Assembly (NCBI GenBank): GCA_004214155.1
Contig: SGYQ01000008.1
Span: forward strand, 1-64,000
Reading direction: 5' to 3'
Source: Burkholderiaceae bacterium
GTDB lineage: Bacteria > Pseudomonadota > Gammaproteobacteria > Burkholderiales > Burkholderiaceae_A
Length of the DNA: 64,000 bases
The notes under the pieces are model-generated. The model worked only from the letters and a program-made list of their open reading frames with translations, did not search any database and had not been told where the DNA came from. Below, piece after piece: positions 14,893 to 23,985 of this stretch; positions within the stretch are counted from its first letter, which is position 1, and every line of letters starts with the position of its first letter. Position numbers and translations under genes: made by a program.

Positions 14893-16185
14893 ATGGCAAA
14901 ACAATCCGATTCATGGAAGTTCGAGACTCAGGCTATTCATGCTGGCTATGATGTCGACCCTACTACGAAGGCTGTCGCCGTTCCAATTCATCAAACTGTT
15001 GCTTTTGCATTTGATAATACCCAGCACGGTGCAGACTTATTCGATTTAAAAGTAGCAGGTAACATATACACCAGGATTATGAATCCTACACAGGATGTTT
15101 TAGAGAAAAGGGTGGCTAATCTTGAAGGAGGAATTGCTGGCCTGGCTCTCGCCTCAGGGCAAAGTGCTGTTACTTATGCTATACAGACTATAGCTGAGGC
15201 TGGAGATAACATAGTATCCGTTTCTACATTGTATGGAGGTACATACAACCTCTTCGCTCATACGTTTCCACAATTTGGAATTAAGGTAAAGTTTGCTGAT
15301 TATAGAGAGCCAGAAAAATTTGCAGATTTAATTGATGATCGAACAAAGGCCTTATATTGTGAAAGTATTGGTAATCCGTTAGGTAACGTAACTGACATTG
15401 GGCGGCTTGCTAAAATTGCGCATGACTATGGCGTACCTTTGATCGTAGATAACACAGTTGCAACGCCATACCTTTGTCGACCTTTTGAGCACGGTGCAGA
15501 TATCGTTGTGCATAGTCTTACGAAATACATGGGTGGGCATGGAACCACTCTTGGAGGAGTTATAGTGGACTCAGGTAAGTTTCCCTGGTCAGAGCATAAA
15601 GACCGTTTTAAACGGTTGAATGAACCTGATGTAAGCTACCATGGAGTTGTTTATACAGAGGCATTGGGACCGGCCGCCTATATAGGTAGGGCAAGAGTAG
15701 TTCCTTTAAGAAACACTGGCTCGGCAATTAGTCCATTTAATGCATTTCAAATTCTTCAGGGTATAGAAACATTGTCCTTAAGAATGGAGCGGATATGTTC
15801 TAATTCCGTTGCAATAGCAGAGTATCTCAAAAATCACCCTAAAGTAGCCTGGGTCAACTATGCTGGCTTGAATGATCATCCGGATTATTCGCTTTTGAAT
15901 AAATACATGTCGGGAAAGGCAAGTGGAATACTTAATTTTGGATTAAAGAACGGAAGGTCGGCCGGAACTTCTTTTCAGGATTCGCTAAATTTGTTCACTA
16001 GACTAGTTAACATTGGCGATTGTAAATCGCTTGCTTGTCATCCTGCGAGCACAACCCACAGGCAGCTATCTCCGGAAGAGTTAGAGTTGGCAGGTGTTAC
16101 AGAGGACATGGTACGCCTTTCTGTCGGCATTGAGCATATAGACGATTTAATAAATGACTTAAACCAGGCTTTAGAGGCAGCTTAG
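14893..16185 (+). CDS. metY: O-acetylhomoserine aminocarboxypropyltransferase (sulfhydrylase)
   Basis: PLP enzyme that makes homocysteine from O-acetylhomoserine and sulfide, using the sulfide produced by the cysI pathway at the start of the window. At 430 aa it has the MetY length. Landmarks are YTRIMNPTQDVLEKR, LASGQSAVTYA, VSTLYGGTYN, VDNTVATPYLCRP and the PLP lysine in HSLTKYMGGHGT (Lys 211). The C-terminal HPASTTHRQL binds the substrate carboxylate. GGGGG lies upstream of the ATG. No SAM riboswitch was recognised in the 70-bp leader. Confidence 0.94.
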   Translation: MAKQSDSWKFETQAIHAGYDVDPTTKAVAVPIHQTVAFAFDNTQHGADLFDLKVAGNIYTRIMNPTQDVLEKRVANLEGGIAGLALASGQSAVTYAIQTIAEAGDNIVSVSTLYGGTYNLFAHTFPQFGIKVKFADYREPEKFADLIDDRTKALYCESIGNPLGNVTDIGRLAKIAHDYGVPLIVDNTVATPYLCRPFEHGADIVVHSLTKYMGGHGTTLGGVIVDSGKFPWSEHKDRFKRLNEPDVSYHGVVYTEALGPAAYIGRARVVPLRNTGSAISPFNAFQILQGIETLSLRMERICSNSVAIAEYLKNHPKVAWVNYAGLNDHPDYSLLNKYMSGKASGILNFGLKNGRSAGTSFQDSLNLFTRLVNIGDCKSLACHPASTTHRQLSPEELELAGVTEDMVRLSVGIEHIDDLINDLNQALEAA

Positions 16186-16371
16186 GTCCGTAAGAATATA
16201 TACGTCAACTCACACTTGTTTTGAATTTTGACTTGTTTGTATGTCGTCTCTTAACGTAAATTTTATTTTTAGTCGAATTATTGAGGTTTACGACCTTTTA
16301 CTCATTAATCCGTAAATATCGACTGAGGTTATTGTAATGGTTTCATTGGGAGTGGCAACATGTTTAGAAGT

Positions 16372-16385
16372 GAGATGATCATCTC
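16372..16385. repeat. 14-bp perfect palindrome upstream of DUF1232 gene
   Basis: GAGATGATCATCTC reads the same on both strands and lies 34-48 bp before the ATG of the DUF1232 gene, in the 234-bp spacer after metY, the longest gap in this part of the window. It could be an operator or chance. There is no T-run after it, so it is not an obvious terminator. Nothing else was recognised in 16186-16419. Confidence 0.35.
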
Positions 16386-16419
16386 TACATTAATGCTGGG
16401 CACAATTAAATTCATCTAA

Positions 16420-16818
16420 ATGCAAGACTTAATAGAAAAATTTAAAGCTATAAGTTCGCGATTCGTAAATAGAATTAAGGTAGATTCTTTTGCGCTTTGG
16501 TTTGCTCTGCGGCACCCTGAAACCCCTGCTATCGTGACAGCATTGTTGTGGCTTGTTGTCGCCTATGTTCTTAGTCCGATAGATTTGATTCCAGATTTTA
16601 TCCCGATAATTGGGTTATTAGATGATCTTGTAATTTTGGCGATTGCAATCTTTTTTGCTGTTAGGCTATTACCAGTTCGAGTAATTGATAGGTGTAGAGC
16701 TCTTGCTTTGCAATTTGTAGAGCGGAACAAAAAACAACCCACTATTTTTATAGGAGCTTTTTTAGTAATCTTTTTATGGCTATTGATTGCTTATAGCTTT
16801 TATTTTTTTGTTTTTTGA
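16420..16818 (+). CDS. DUF1232 (YkvA-like) membrane protein
   Basis: Protein of 132 aa with the DUF1232 signature VVAYVLSPIDLIPDFIPIIGLLDDL across residues 46-72, in which SPIDLIPDFIP is the diagnostic core. Two further hydrophobic segments follow. Function unknown. It is followed 12 nt later by the RTX protease gene; whether the two share a transcript is unclear. Confidence 0.85.
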   Translation: MQDLIEKFKAISSRFVNRIKVDSFALWFALRHPETPAIVTALLWLVVAYVLSPIDLIPDFIPIIGLLDDLVILAIAIFFAVRLLPVRVIDRCRALALQFVERNKKQPTIFIGAFLVIFLWLLIAYSFYFFVF

Positions 16819-16830
16819 GATCGAATTTTT

Positions 16831-18501
16831 ATGAATGAAATTACAGCTGCTTCCCAGTCTATAGAACCTCAACATATAGAAGCTTCTTCACTAAGTTCTA
16901 ATAAGTATAATGCTTTACTTTATGGTTATCATTGGAAATCCGCCGACATAACATATAGCACTATAAATGAAATAGATTCGTCATTTCCTAATGATTACTT
17001 AACTGACAACCTAAACAGTTTAGTTACAAGTAGGTCAAGTTTTAGCACTGCTCAGGCAGAAGCAATTTCTACAGCCTTAATCAAATGGTCAAACGTGACG
17101 AATATTAACTTCAGTGAGGTAAAAGAAACAGATAACTCATTTGGAACTATACGATTTGGTTTAAGCGATAATGTAGATGCTTTAGTTAGTAATTCTTCCG
17201 CCTTTGCTTTTTTTCCTTCTGATGTTGAAAGTGGTGGTGATATTTGGTTGAACGCAAATACAAAAGATATTCTTGACGGAAAATTCATTGATACTTTTTC
17301 CGAATCATCTTTTCAGGAGGGGTCATTTTCATATTCAATTTTGGTTCATGAGATTGGTCATGCTTTGGGGTTAAAACATCCTTTTGAAACGTCATCGCGG
17401 AATTTCGATACTCTTAATAATGACGATAATGTTATCAATAATACGATAATGAGTTATGCGGTTTCACTTAATTCTGACATAGTCGGATTAACGGCATATC
17501 CTACCACTCCGATGATTGAGGATATTAAAGCCATACAATATTTATACGGAACTAATAATTTCTTTAATTCGGGAGATACGTCTTATTTTTTTGATGATTC
17601 CAAAACATATTTTCAGACTATATGGGATAGCGGCGGTACGGACAAAATAATATACAGTGGCAATCAGCCATTGGAATTATATTTGAATTCGGAGAGTGGT
17701 AGTTTTATTGGGAAAAGAGTAAAGGGTTACTCCGAAAACGGAACTTATTTACAGGAAATCAAGAATATTTATATTGCTGATTTTGTTTCGATTGAAAATG
17801 CATCGGGAGGATCTGGAAATGATTTGATAGAAGGTAATTCCACATCAAATTTCCTAGCAGGAGGAAAAGGTAATGATAGTCTTTACGGGCATGGAGCCAA
17901 TGATGTTTTTGAGGGTGGTGAAGGCAATGATTCTATCTATGGGGGAGAGGGAGTAGACATATTGTTAAGATCGCTATCGGATTTCGAAGTGAATTTTCTA
18001 GGAGAACAAAGTTTTCAGCTTAAAGGTTCAGGATATGAAGGGGTAGATAGTTTATTTAATGTTGAGCGCATTTACATTGGCAATTTGGACTCACCCTCTC
18101 GAATCATTGGGCTGGATATCAACCAGGGTGATTCATCTGGTTCAATTTTTCGTTTATATAATGCTGCATTCAATCGTGCGCCTGATGGCTTTGAAGTTGG
18201 ATATCATGTTAACGATATAGAGAGTAATGAATTCCAGTTACTCGATATAGCAAGAAACTTTCTCTTATCCCCTGAGTTCAGCAAAACATACGGGGCAAAT
18301 CAGTCTGATGATGACTATGTAAAAACCTTATATGAAAATGTTCTAAACAGGACACCAGAAGATTTTGAGTTGAAATACTATACAGACCAGTTTGAGAGCT
18401 TTTCGACAGAACGTGCTAAAACTCTGCTTAACTTTTCCGAGAGTCCCGAAAACATATCTCTCATCTTACCTCAAATTGAATTTGGTATTGATTTATTATA
18501 A
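16831..18501 (+). CDS. Serralysin-like (M10) RTX metalloprotease with DUF4214 domain
   Basis: Predicted secreted zinc protease of 556 aa. The metzincin site HEIGHALGLKH is at 173-183 with the Met-turn IMSY at 206-209. Glycine-rich RTX nonapeptides (GGSGNDLIEGN ... GGKGNDSLYGH ... GGEGNDSIYGG) occupy about 326-370 and would bind Ca2+. A C-terminal DUF4214 region (about 430-540) has two repeats of the R-x-P-(D/E)-x-(F) type: FNRAPDGFEVGYH and LNRTPEDFELKYY. No N-terminal signal peptide is present, which with RTX implies type I secretion. No type I transporter is encoded in the window. Confidence 0.88.
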   Translation: MNEITAASQSIEPQHIEASSLSSNKYNALLYGYHWKSADITYSTINEIDSSFPNDYLTDNLNSLVTSRSSFSTAQAEAISTALIKWSNVTNINFSEVKETDNSFGTIRFGLSDNVDALVSNSSAFAFFPSDVESGGDIWLNANTKDILDGKFIDTFSESSFQEGSFSYSILVHEIGHALGLKHPFETSSRNFDTLNNDDNVINNTIMSYAVSLNSDIVGLTAYPTTPMIEDIKAIQYLYGTNNFFNSGDTSYFFDDSKTYFQTIWDSGGTDKIIYSGNQPLELYLNSESGSFIGKRVKGYSENGTYLQEIKNIYIADFVSIENASGGSGNDLIEGNSTSNFLAGGKGNDSLYGHGANDVFEGGEGNDSIYGGEGVDILLRSLSDFEVNFLGEQSFQLKGSGYEGVDSLFNVERIYIGNLDSPSRIIGLDINQGDSSGSIFRLYNAAFNRAPDGFEVGYHVNDIESNEFQLLDIARNFLLSPEFSKTYGANQSDDDYVKTLYENVLNRTPEDFELKYYTDQFESFSTERAKTLLNFSESPENISLILPQIEFGIDLL

Positions 18502-18506
18502 GAATG

Positions 18507-18998
18507 CTAATGGCAGGCAAAGCCGTGTGCCTTTAAACGGTAATAGTTATAGGGTAGTGGAGTCAGAAACCCGGCTATGAGCATGAACGGGATTGAAACG
18601 ATCGTCAGTTTAGCTTCTCCAACAATTAGGAAATCAACCAAATTCATGGCTAGTTCCATGGCCAACATTGATAAAAAAGACATTTTTAGTGCGGTTATTA
18701 TAGCAAGCCTAATAGTCATTTGTTTAACAAGAATTAGGGTTTCGAGGAAGACAGATGTCAATACTCCATTGATCATTGCCAAACTCATGATCTGAATCGT
18801 ATTGTAAGTATGGTCAGTTATTTGGAAATAGTAAATGGTGCCAAAATCGCCAAGTGAGCAACCTAATAGGCACCATAACGTGTTTTTTGAGCTTGTCTTC
18901 CACGTATGAAGACAAGTCCAAAATTCAAAAATTAAATATTTGTTTTCAATTTTTCTTGTACCCTTTTCTGGAGTGTTTTCGCCATTCCCATGGAGCAA
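18507..18998 (-). CDS. DUF4396 membrane protein
   Basis: Integral membrane protein with three to four helices. The motifs WCLLGCSLGDFG near the N-terminus and PLPYNYYRLKAHGFACH at the C-terminus match the short form of DUF4396. The Cys and His residues suggest metal or redox chemistry, but no function is known. The start is uncertain: a TTG at 18998 has GAAGG at a good distance, while the first ATG is at 19031. Either way it overlaps the end of the thermonuclease gene by 50-90 bp, which is unusual. It ends 5 nt from the convergent RTX protease stop. Confidence 0.66.
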   Translation of the reverse strand: MLHGNGENTPEKGTRKIENKYLIFEFWTCLHTWKTSSKNTLWCLLGCSLGDFGTIYYFQITDHTYNTIQIMSLAMINGVLTSVFLETLILVKQMTIRLAIITALKMSFLSMLAMELAMNLVDFLIVGEAKLTIVSIPFMLIAGFLTPLPYNYYRLKAHGFACH

Positions 18999-19464
18999 TA
19001 TAGTCCTTCGTTTGCCATAGACCCAATGCATTTTCTTTCGCTAGAGATTCGGCATAAAGATATTTGTTTCTCCGTGGCATGGAAGCATATTTTAAATAGT
19101 TGGTATATACCCATGCATAGCCATTTTCTATCATTAACAAGTTTATTTCAGAATTTCGGTGGAAAAGAATCGCAATATGCCTCCCATAACGATCTTTAGT
19201 TTTTACATCTATTGCTACCTTCTGGCCTTCAATTTTTTTTAAGAATGCTTTGGCATCGTTACCAAAAGGCTGATTAAGCTCGGGAGCATCAATGAAGGCA
19301 AGCCTAACCTTTATGGAGTTGTTAGCTTCTGTTTTTAGGTAAATAGTATCTCCATCAACCACTCTTTTTAAATTACCAATTATTTTCTCATCAGAAGCAT
19401 AGGTGCAAACGCACAGTGCTAATAATACATTGCTAAGAAAAACCGACCATTTATTCAATGCCAA
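18946..19464 (-). CDS. Exported thermonuclease (SNase) family protein
   Basis: Staphylococcal-nuclease-like endonuclease of 172 aa with an N-terminal signal peptide (WSVFLSNVLLALCVCTYA). Catalytic landmarks are present: RVVDGDTIYL, the VRLAFIDAPELNQPFG segment (Arg, Asp and Glu of the active site), DRYGRHIA (second Arg) and the C-terminal ALGLWQ. Expected to cut DNA or RNA in the periplasm or outside the cell. It overlaps the AsmA-like gene by 14 bp and the DUF4396 gene downstream, implying a leftward operon. Confidence 0.88.
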   Translation of the reverse strand: MALNKWSVFLSNVLLALCVCTYASDEKIIGNLKRVVDGDTIYLKTEANNSIKVRLAFIDAPELNQPFGNDAKAFLKKIEGQKVAIDVKTKDRYGRHIAILFHRNSEINLLMIENGYAWVYTNYLKYASMPRRNKYLYAESLAKENALGLWQTKDYIAPWEWRKHSRKGYKKN

Positions 19465-20227
19465 ATCTCTTCAATCTAATTTTAACATCGTTAGCTATAC
19501 CTTTTAATTTTTTTTCCTCTTTGCGTATATCATCAATCAATTTCTGTTTTTTCTTAGAAAAATAATCATTAAGGTTTTTGGTTAAGCCTAGTGTATAATT
19601 TTCCGACTCTCCAGATATTCTCGCAAGAAACCCTGTAACGATTTCTTCAGGACGGACCCCGTTTTCTTTGACACCTACATCGACAATTTGGATGTCTGGT
19701 AATTCATAATTTTTTCGAATGTTGAGCTCCTTAGAACTTAATAAAAGAGTGGGACTTATTATAGAGAGGTTTTCTATAATAAATTTTTTCTCGAATTTAG
19801 AGTTATTCGTTTTTTCTGGGGGTTTCTCCTTGGGCGTGTTTATTTGCTTTGAAAGTTCTGTGATATTGATTTGTGCCTTGTCATTTAATTCTACCAAAAT
19901 ATTGGCATTTTTTAAATTAACATTTTCGACATAGATGACTTCTTTAAATAGCGTTTCTGGTCTTATTTTGATGAATAAATTTTCAAGTTCAAGGAAATTA
20001 TTTTTAGAAAAATCAGATGGGTTTTTTATTCGTATATCCTTGATATTCAAACTACCATCTAATCTGATATCTACACTTGAAATATAAACGTCCGTTCCTG
20101 AGAGTAGTTTGCCATTCGTTATAAATTGATTTTTTAGAATATCTGGCAAAAAAATCTTTAGGATTAGTCCCAGGGCAATCGTTAGGATAATTATAAGTAA
20201 TAGGCATGATATAAAAGTCTTTTTCAT
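19451..20227 (-). CDS. AsmA-like envelope protein
   Basis: Protein of 258 aa with an N-terminal membrane anchor (about residues 4-27) and a periplasmic beta-rich part. The pattern GTDVYISSVDIRLDGSLNIKD ... FLELENLFIKI ... YVENVNLKNANILVEL (each segment separated) matches the short AsmA/DUF748 type, in which repeats of this form build a lipid-carrying groove. The C-terminus is a charged helix (KKKQKLIDDIRKEEKKLKG). A role in lipid transport or membrane homeostasis is inferred. It starts 3 nt after the copper chaperone gene. Confidence 0.65.
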   Translation of the reverse strand: MKKTFISCLLLIIILTIALGLILKIFLPDILKNQFITNGKLLSGTDVYISSVDIRLDGSLNIKDIRIKNPSDFSKNNFLELENLFIKIRPETLFKEVIYVENVNLKNANILVELNDKAQINITELSKQINTPKEKPPEKTNNSKFEKKFIIENLSIISPTLLLSSKELNIRKNYELPDIQIVDVGVKENGVRPEEIVTGFLARISGESENYTLGLTKNLNDYFSKKKQKLIDDIRKEEKKLKGIANDVKIRLKRFGIE

Positions 20228-20230
20228 TTT

Positions 20231-20704
20231 TTAATGATGCTTGCGTTGATTCTCTGTATGTTTTTTTACACTTATTTCGGTTTGTAGTTTTTCTCCATTT
20301 GAAAAAGATAGGTTTATCGTAAACATACTTTTTTCTGTAATCTGAGGAGATACACCAAAGACCATCAAATGGTATCCATTGGGGCTTTTTTTCCCAAGCG
20401 AAACCTTGGATTTTGCAGGTATAGTGATTTTCTCTTCTTTCTTCATTTTCATTACGTTATTTACAATTTGCATACTATGAATTTCAATATTTTTTGCGGA
20501 TGGGGAGGATATTGCGATTAAGTCAACGTCCTTATTTGTGGAATTTTTAATAGCGTCAACGTATACGGCAATCATACTTTGCCCAGGTCTGATAACGTTA
20601 GTGTGCCCGCCAGATATACTAATTATTTTTTCGGCAGCATCATTAGCGATAACAAACGGAAAGTTTAGAGTGAAAATTGTAGATATTATTAATGGTAGAG
20701 TCAT
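20231..20704 (-). CDS. PCuAC-type periplasmic copper chaperone
   Basis: Protein of 157 aa with a signal peptide followed by a PCu(A)C domain. The copper ligands fit the HX10M...HXM pattern: IEIHSM, then VMKMKK, and later GYHLMVFG. Such proteins deliver Cu(I) to cytochrome oxidase or other cuproenzymes. ATG at 20704 is preferred over a TTG two codons earlier. It leads a leftward group with AsmA-like, thermonuclease and DUF4396 genes. The C-terminus is His/Lys rich (KKHTENQRKHH), a possible extra metal site. Confidence 0.85.
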   Translation of the reverse strand: MTLPLIISTIFTLNFPFVIANDAAEKIISISGGHTNVIRPGQSMIAVYVDAIKNSTNKDVDLIAISSPSAKNIEIHSMQIVNNVMKMKKEEKITIPAKSKVSLGKKSPNGYHLMVFGVSPQITEKSMFTINLSFSNGEKLQTEISVKKHTENQRKHH

Positions 20705-20814
20705 AATCAAAGTCTTACATTTTTTAAATTTACATAAACATATTATACTTTTATTTTTTGCAACAAATTAGTCATTGGCTTTTTTAAGCTATTTAATACG
20801 AAAGTGTCTTATAG

Positions 20815-22056
20815 ATGGAAATCTTATCTATTTCAGATTTAAATACAGCTCAGATCATTGAAATGTTTGTCGGGGGGTCTTTGCTCATATTTTCCGCATA
20901 CATATCATTCCCGTTGACCAACTGGTTAGTTCAAAAGAGTTTCAATAATTGGTATAAGTATGCCGAATCTGAATGGACTAAAGCATTTTTTCATACAAAT
21001 TTAACCAGAAAGGTGGCGCTGATTGCTCCGTCTTTAATTATTCAAATAGCGGTTGGGTTGGTTCCACACGTAAACAAAGATGTCACATCAATTATCAAAA
21101 ATATCGCTGTTTCAGTTACCATTTTCTACCTTTTGCGAGTTTTGCTTGCATTACTTGATATTTTTGAGAACTTGCAGGTTCAGAACTCGCAAAAAGAAAA
21201 ACGTCCTAAGGCTATTAAAAGTTATGTACAGCTATCCAAAATTTTATTAATAATACTCGGTACTATAGTAATTATTTCTACTTTAATCGACCGCTCACCT
21301 TTAATCTTTTTGTCAGGGATTGGTGCCATGTCCGCAGTATTATTAATTGTTTTCAAAGATACGTTAACTTCTTTTGTTGCTGGTATTCAGTTAACTGCGA
21401 CAGATATGTTAAGGGTTGGGGATTGGATAGAGATGCCACAAGTTGGAGCAGATGGAGAAGTGACGGAGATAGCTTTGCATACTGTCAGAGTTCAGAATTG
21501 GGATAAGACAATTACTGCTGTGCCTACATGGAGATTAATGTCTGAAAGTTTTAAAAACTGGCGAGGGATGGCTGAGTCAGGAGGTAGGAGAATTAAGAAA
21601 GTTTTAGTTATTGACAGTAGTTCAGTTCGATTCTTGTCAGAGGATGATTTGCAGAGACTTAAGCGTGCAGAGCGCATAAAATTGTATCTTGAATCTAGAG
21701 AGAAAAGTATAAAGCTTTATCACCATGAAGTGGAAACCCGTATTGGAAATCTATCCCATGATAGATTAAATCGACGCTCTCTTACTAACCTTGGTACTTT
21801 CAGGGCTTACGTTGATCTGTATTTGCATGAGCATCCGTTAGTTCATGATGATATGACTAGGATTGTAAGGGTGATGGAATCTTCGGCAGAGGGGATTCCG
21901 CTAGAAGTCTATTGTTTTACCACAACGACGAAGTGGAAAGACTATGAAAATATTCAAAGCGATATTTTCGAACATTTTTTCGCAATCTTACCAGAATTCG
22001 GACTTAGGTTATACCAGAAACCCGGCAGTGGAGATTTCAAGACATTCTTAAAATAA
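20815..22056 (+). CDS. Mechanosensitive channel, MscS family (YbdG-like)
   Basis: Inner-membrane channel of 413 aa, close in length to E. coli YbdG (MscM). It has about five N-terminal hydrophobic segments, then the MscS pore/beta domain with GAMSAVLLIVFKDTLTSFVAG, LRVGDWIEMPQVGADGEV and ALHTVRVQNWDKTITAVPT. The YbdG-type insert NWRGMAESGGRRIKK follows. It relieves osmotic stress by opening under membrane tension. The gene stands alone, divergent from the copper chaperone and convergent with prpE. Confidence 0.9.
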   Translation: MEILSISDLNTAQIIEMFVGGSLLIFSAYISFPLTNWLVQKSFNNWYKYAESEWTKAFFHTNLTRKVALIAPSLIIQIAVGLVPHVNKDVTSIIKNIAVSVTIFYLLRVLLALLDIFENLQVQNSQKEKRPKAIKSYVQLSKILLIILGTIVIISTLIDRSPLIFLSGIGAMSAVLLIVFKDTLTSFVAGIQLTATDMLRVGDWIEMPQVGADGEVTEIALHTVRVQNWDKTITAVPTWRLMSESFKNWRGMAESGGRRIKKVLVIDSSSVRFLSEDDLQRLKRAERIKLYLESREKSIKLYHHEVETRIGNLSHDRLNRRSLTNLGTFRAYVDLYLHEHPLVHDDMTRIVRVMESSAEGIPLEVYCFTTTTKWKDYENIQSDIFEHFFAILPEFGLRLYQKPGSGDFKTFLK

Positions 22057-22076
22057 AGGTAATTTCCCCGAGCCAT

Positions 22077-23984
22077 TTAACAATTAAATATTTTTTTTAT
22101 TGGTTCCAACACGTTATTGTCTTCTATTGTCGTCAAGTCCCCAGGGTCTCTCCCTTCGCAGATTGCCTGCAAAGCCCTCCTTAGTAATTTTCCTGATCGT
22201 GTTTTTGGTAGATTAGGAACAAAGTACATCTGTTTTGGTTTTGCGAAACGGCCTAATTCCTCGGTTATCAAAGCATCCAGTTCTTCCCTCAGGGTATTGT
22301 CATCATTCTCACTTAAGTCTGCGATCTCTTTCTTTACTATAAATGCTAAGGGAACCTGCCCTTTTATTTTATCCTGAACCCCAATAACAGCTGTTTCAGC
22401 TACCCTTTCATGCAGTTGAAGTGCTTCTTCTAGTTCTCTTGTTCCAATTCTGTGGCCAGCAACATTTATCACATCATCTGTTCTGCCCAGCATGTAGTAA
22501 TAGCCTTCGTTATCCATTTCAGCAAAATCAAAAGTTTTGTAGAAATACGAGGTGTTGTTTTTGAAAAAATAAGTATTCATAAATCTGTTGTCATCTCCCC
22601 AGAGTGTTTGCAATGAACCGGGTGGCAAGGGTGCTTTCAAACATAACATACCTTTTTTTTCGGTCTCGTTGATTAGCTTGTGATCGTTAACTAAGGCAAG
22701 ATCATAACCAAAAACTGGAAAGCTCGGACTACCCGGCTTAATCTTTGTTTTCTGGATTCCAAGTTGAGCAGACAATATTGGCCATCCTGTTTCGGTTTGC
22801 CAGTAATTATCTATAACTGTTACGGACGGAAGTTTTTCGTTTACCCAAGAACTGGTTCCTGTATCTAAGGGTTCGCCAGCGAGAAAGAGTGATCTGAGTG
22901 ACTCGGTCTTAAGTTGTTTTTCGTTATGAGATTTTTCTTTTTTTAAAATTCTAATTGCGGTTGGAGAGGTAAACATAACTGAGACAGAATATTTCTCAAC
23001 TATTTCCCACCAAATATTTGAGTGAGGTTTGGTTGGTAGACCTTCATATAACAAAGTAGTACAGCCATTTATTAGAGGACCATAGACTAAATATGAATGC
23101 CCAACAACCCATCCAATATCAGATGCGCAAAAAAATACTTCCCCAGGTCTACATCCGTAAATTAGACGCATCGACGCGGCAAGGGCAACTGCGTATCCAC
23201 CAGTATCTCTCTGAATACCTTTAGGGGAACCTGTTGTACCAGAGGTATACAATATGTAGCTAGGCTCTGTTGAGTTCATCTCAACGCATGCGATGGTATT
23301 ATCGTCTAAATCTTGAGGTAATTTGTTCCTCTCGATGGTAATATCGCTTTCCAAACTATCGAAGGAAGCTAACTTTCTATCTACTATCAATGTTCGAACT
23401 CTTTCTGCGTCAATTTGTAGTTGTGCTTGATCAGAAATTTCCTTGTAATTTATAACTCGCCCATTTCTCAGTCCCGCATCGCAAGTAACAATCAATGTTG
23501 GATTCGCATCCTTGATTCTAATAGCGAGTGCATTTGCTGAAAAGCCACCAAAAACAACAGAATGTATTGCTCCAATTCTTACGCATGCCAGCATTACATA
23601 AATCGCCTCTGGAATCATCGGCATATAAATAATTACTCTGTCGCCTCGTTGAACCTTATGGCGGATTAAAATTTTTGCGAATATCTGAATGCGATGATAC
23701 AGCTGATTGTAAGAATAAGTTTCCTCTTCGTTGGTCTCGCTAGATTTGAAGATGATAGCTTTTTGTTTTCCTCTTTCGGCAAGATGCCTATCGACGGCGT
23801 TCAGACAGAGGTTTATTTTTCCATCAGCGAACCAATCGCAGTATGGTGGATTTGTGTAATCACGAATATTTTCAGGATACTTAAACCAATTAATTAGTTT
23901 CGCATGCGCTTCCCAAAATTCATCTGGTCTAGCAATAGATAGTTTGTGATAATTATTTAAAATTTCGTATGGTGACTGTATCAA
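22077..23984 (-). CDS. prpE: Propionyl-CoA synthetase PrpE
   Basis: AMP-forming acyl-CoA synthetase activating propionate for the methylcitrate cycle. The P-loop is YILYTSGTTGSPKGI. The N-terminal FWEAHAKLINWFKYPENI and NPPYCDWFADGKINLCLNAVDRH are the PrpE/Acs type lead-in, and the C-terminal TRSGKLLRRALQ carries the acetylatable Lys. The TTG start at 23984 follows the prpD stop by 1 nt and gives 635 aa, the PrpE length; an ATG at 24080 would overlap prpD by 95 bp. Acetyl-CoA synthetase is the alternative; the prpCD context favours propionate. Confidence 0.87.
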   Translation of the reverse strand: MIQSPYEILNNYHKLSIARPDEFWEAHAKLINWFKYPENIRDYTNPPYCDWFADGKINLCLNAVDRHLAERGKQKAIIFKSSETNEEETYSYNQLYHRIQIFAKILIRHKVQRGDRVIIYMPMIPEAIYVMLACVRIGAIHSVVFGGFSANALAIRIKDANPTLIVTCDAGLRNGRVINYKEISDQAQLQIDAERVRTLIVDRKLASFDSLESDITIERNKLPQDLDDNTIACVEMNSTEPSYILYTSGTTGSPKGIQRDTGGYAVALAASMRLIYGCRPGEVFFCASDIGWVVGHSYLVYGPLINGCTTLLYEGLPTKPHSNIWWEIVEKYSVSVMFTSPTAIRILKKEKSHNEKQLKTESLRSLFLAGEPLDTGTSSWVNEKLPSVTVIDNYWQTETGWPILSAQLGIQKTKIKPGSPSFPVFGYDLALVNDHKLINETEKKGMLCLKAPLPPGSLQTLWGDDNRFMNTYFFKNNTSYFYKTFDFAEMDNEGYYYMLGRTDDVINVAGHRIGTRELEEALQLHERVAETAVIGVQDKIKGQVPLAFIVKKEIADLSENDDNTLREELDALITEELGRFAKPKQMYFVPNLPKTRSGKLLRRALQAICEGRDPGDLTTIEDNNVLEPIKKIFNC

Positions 23985-23985
23985 A

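Noticed and set aside
16375-16419. 19-aa leader peptide ending directly before the DUF1232 start
   Set aside because: A short ATG frame exists but has no convincing ribosome site or composition; probably chance.
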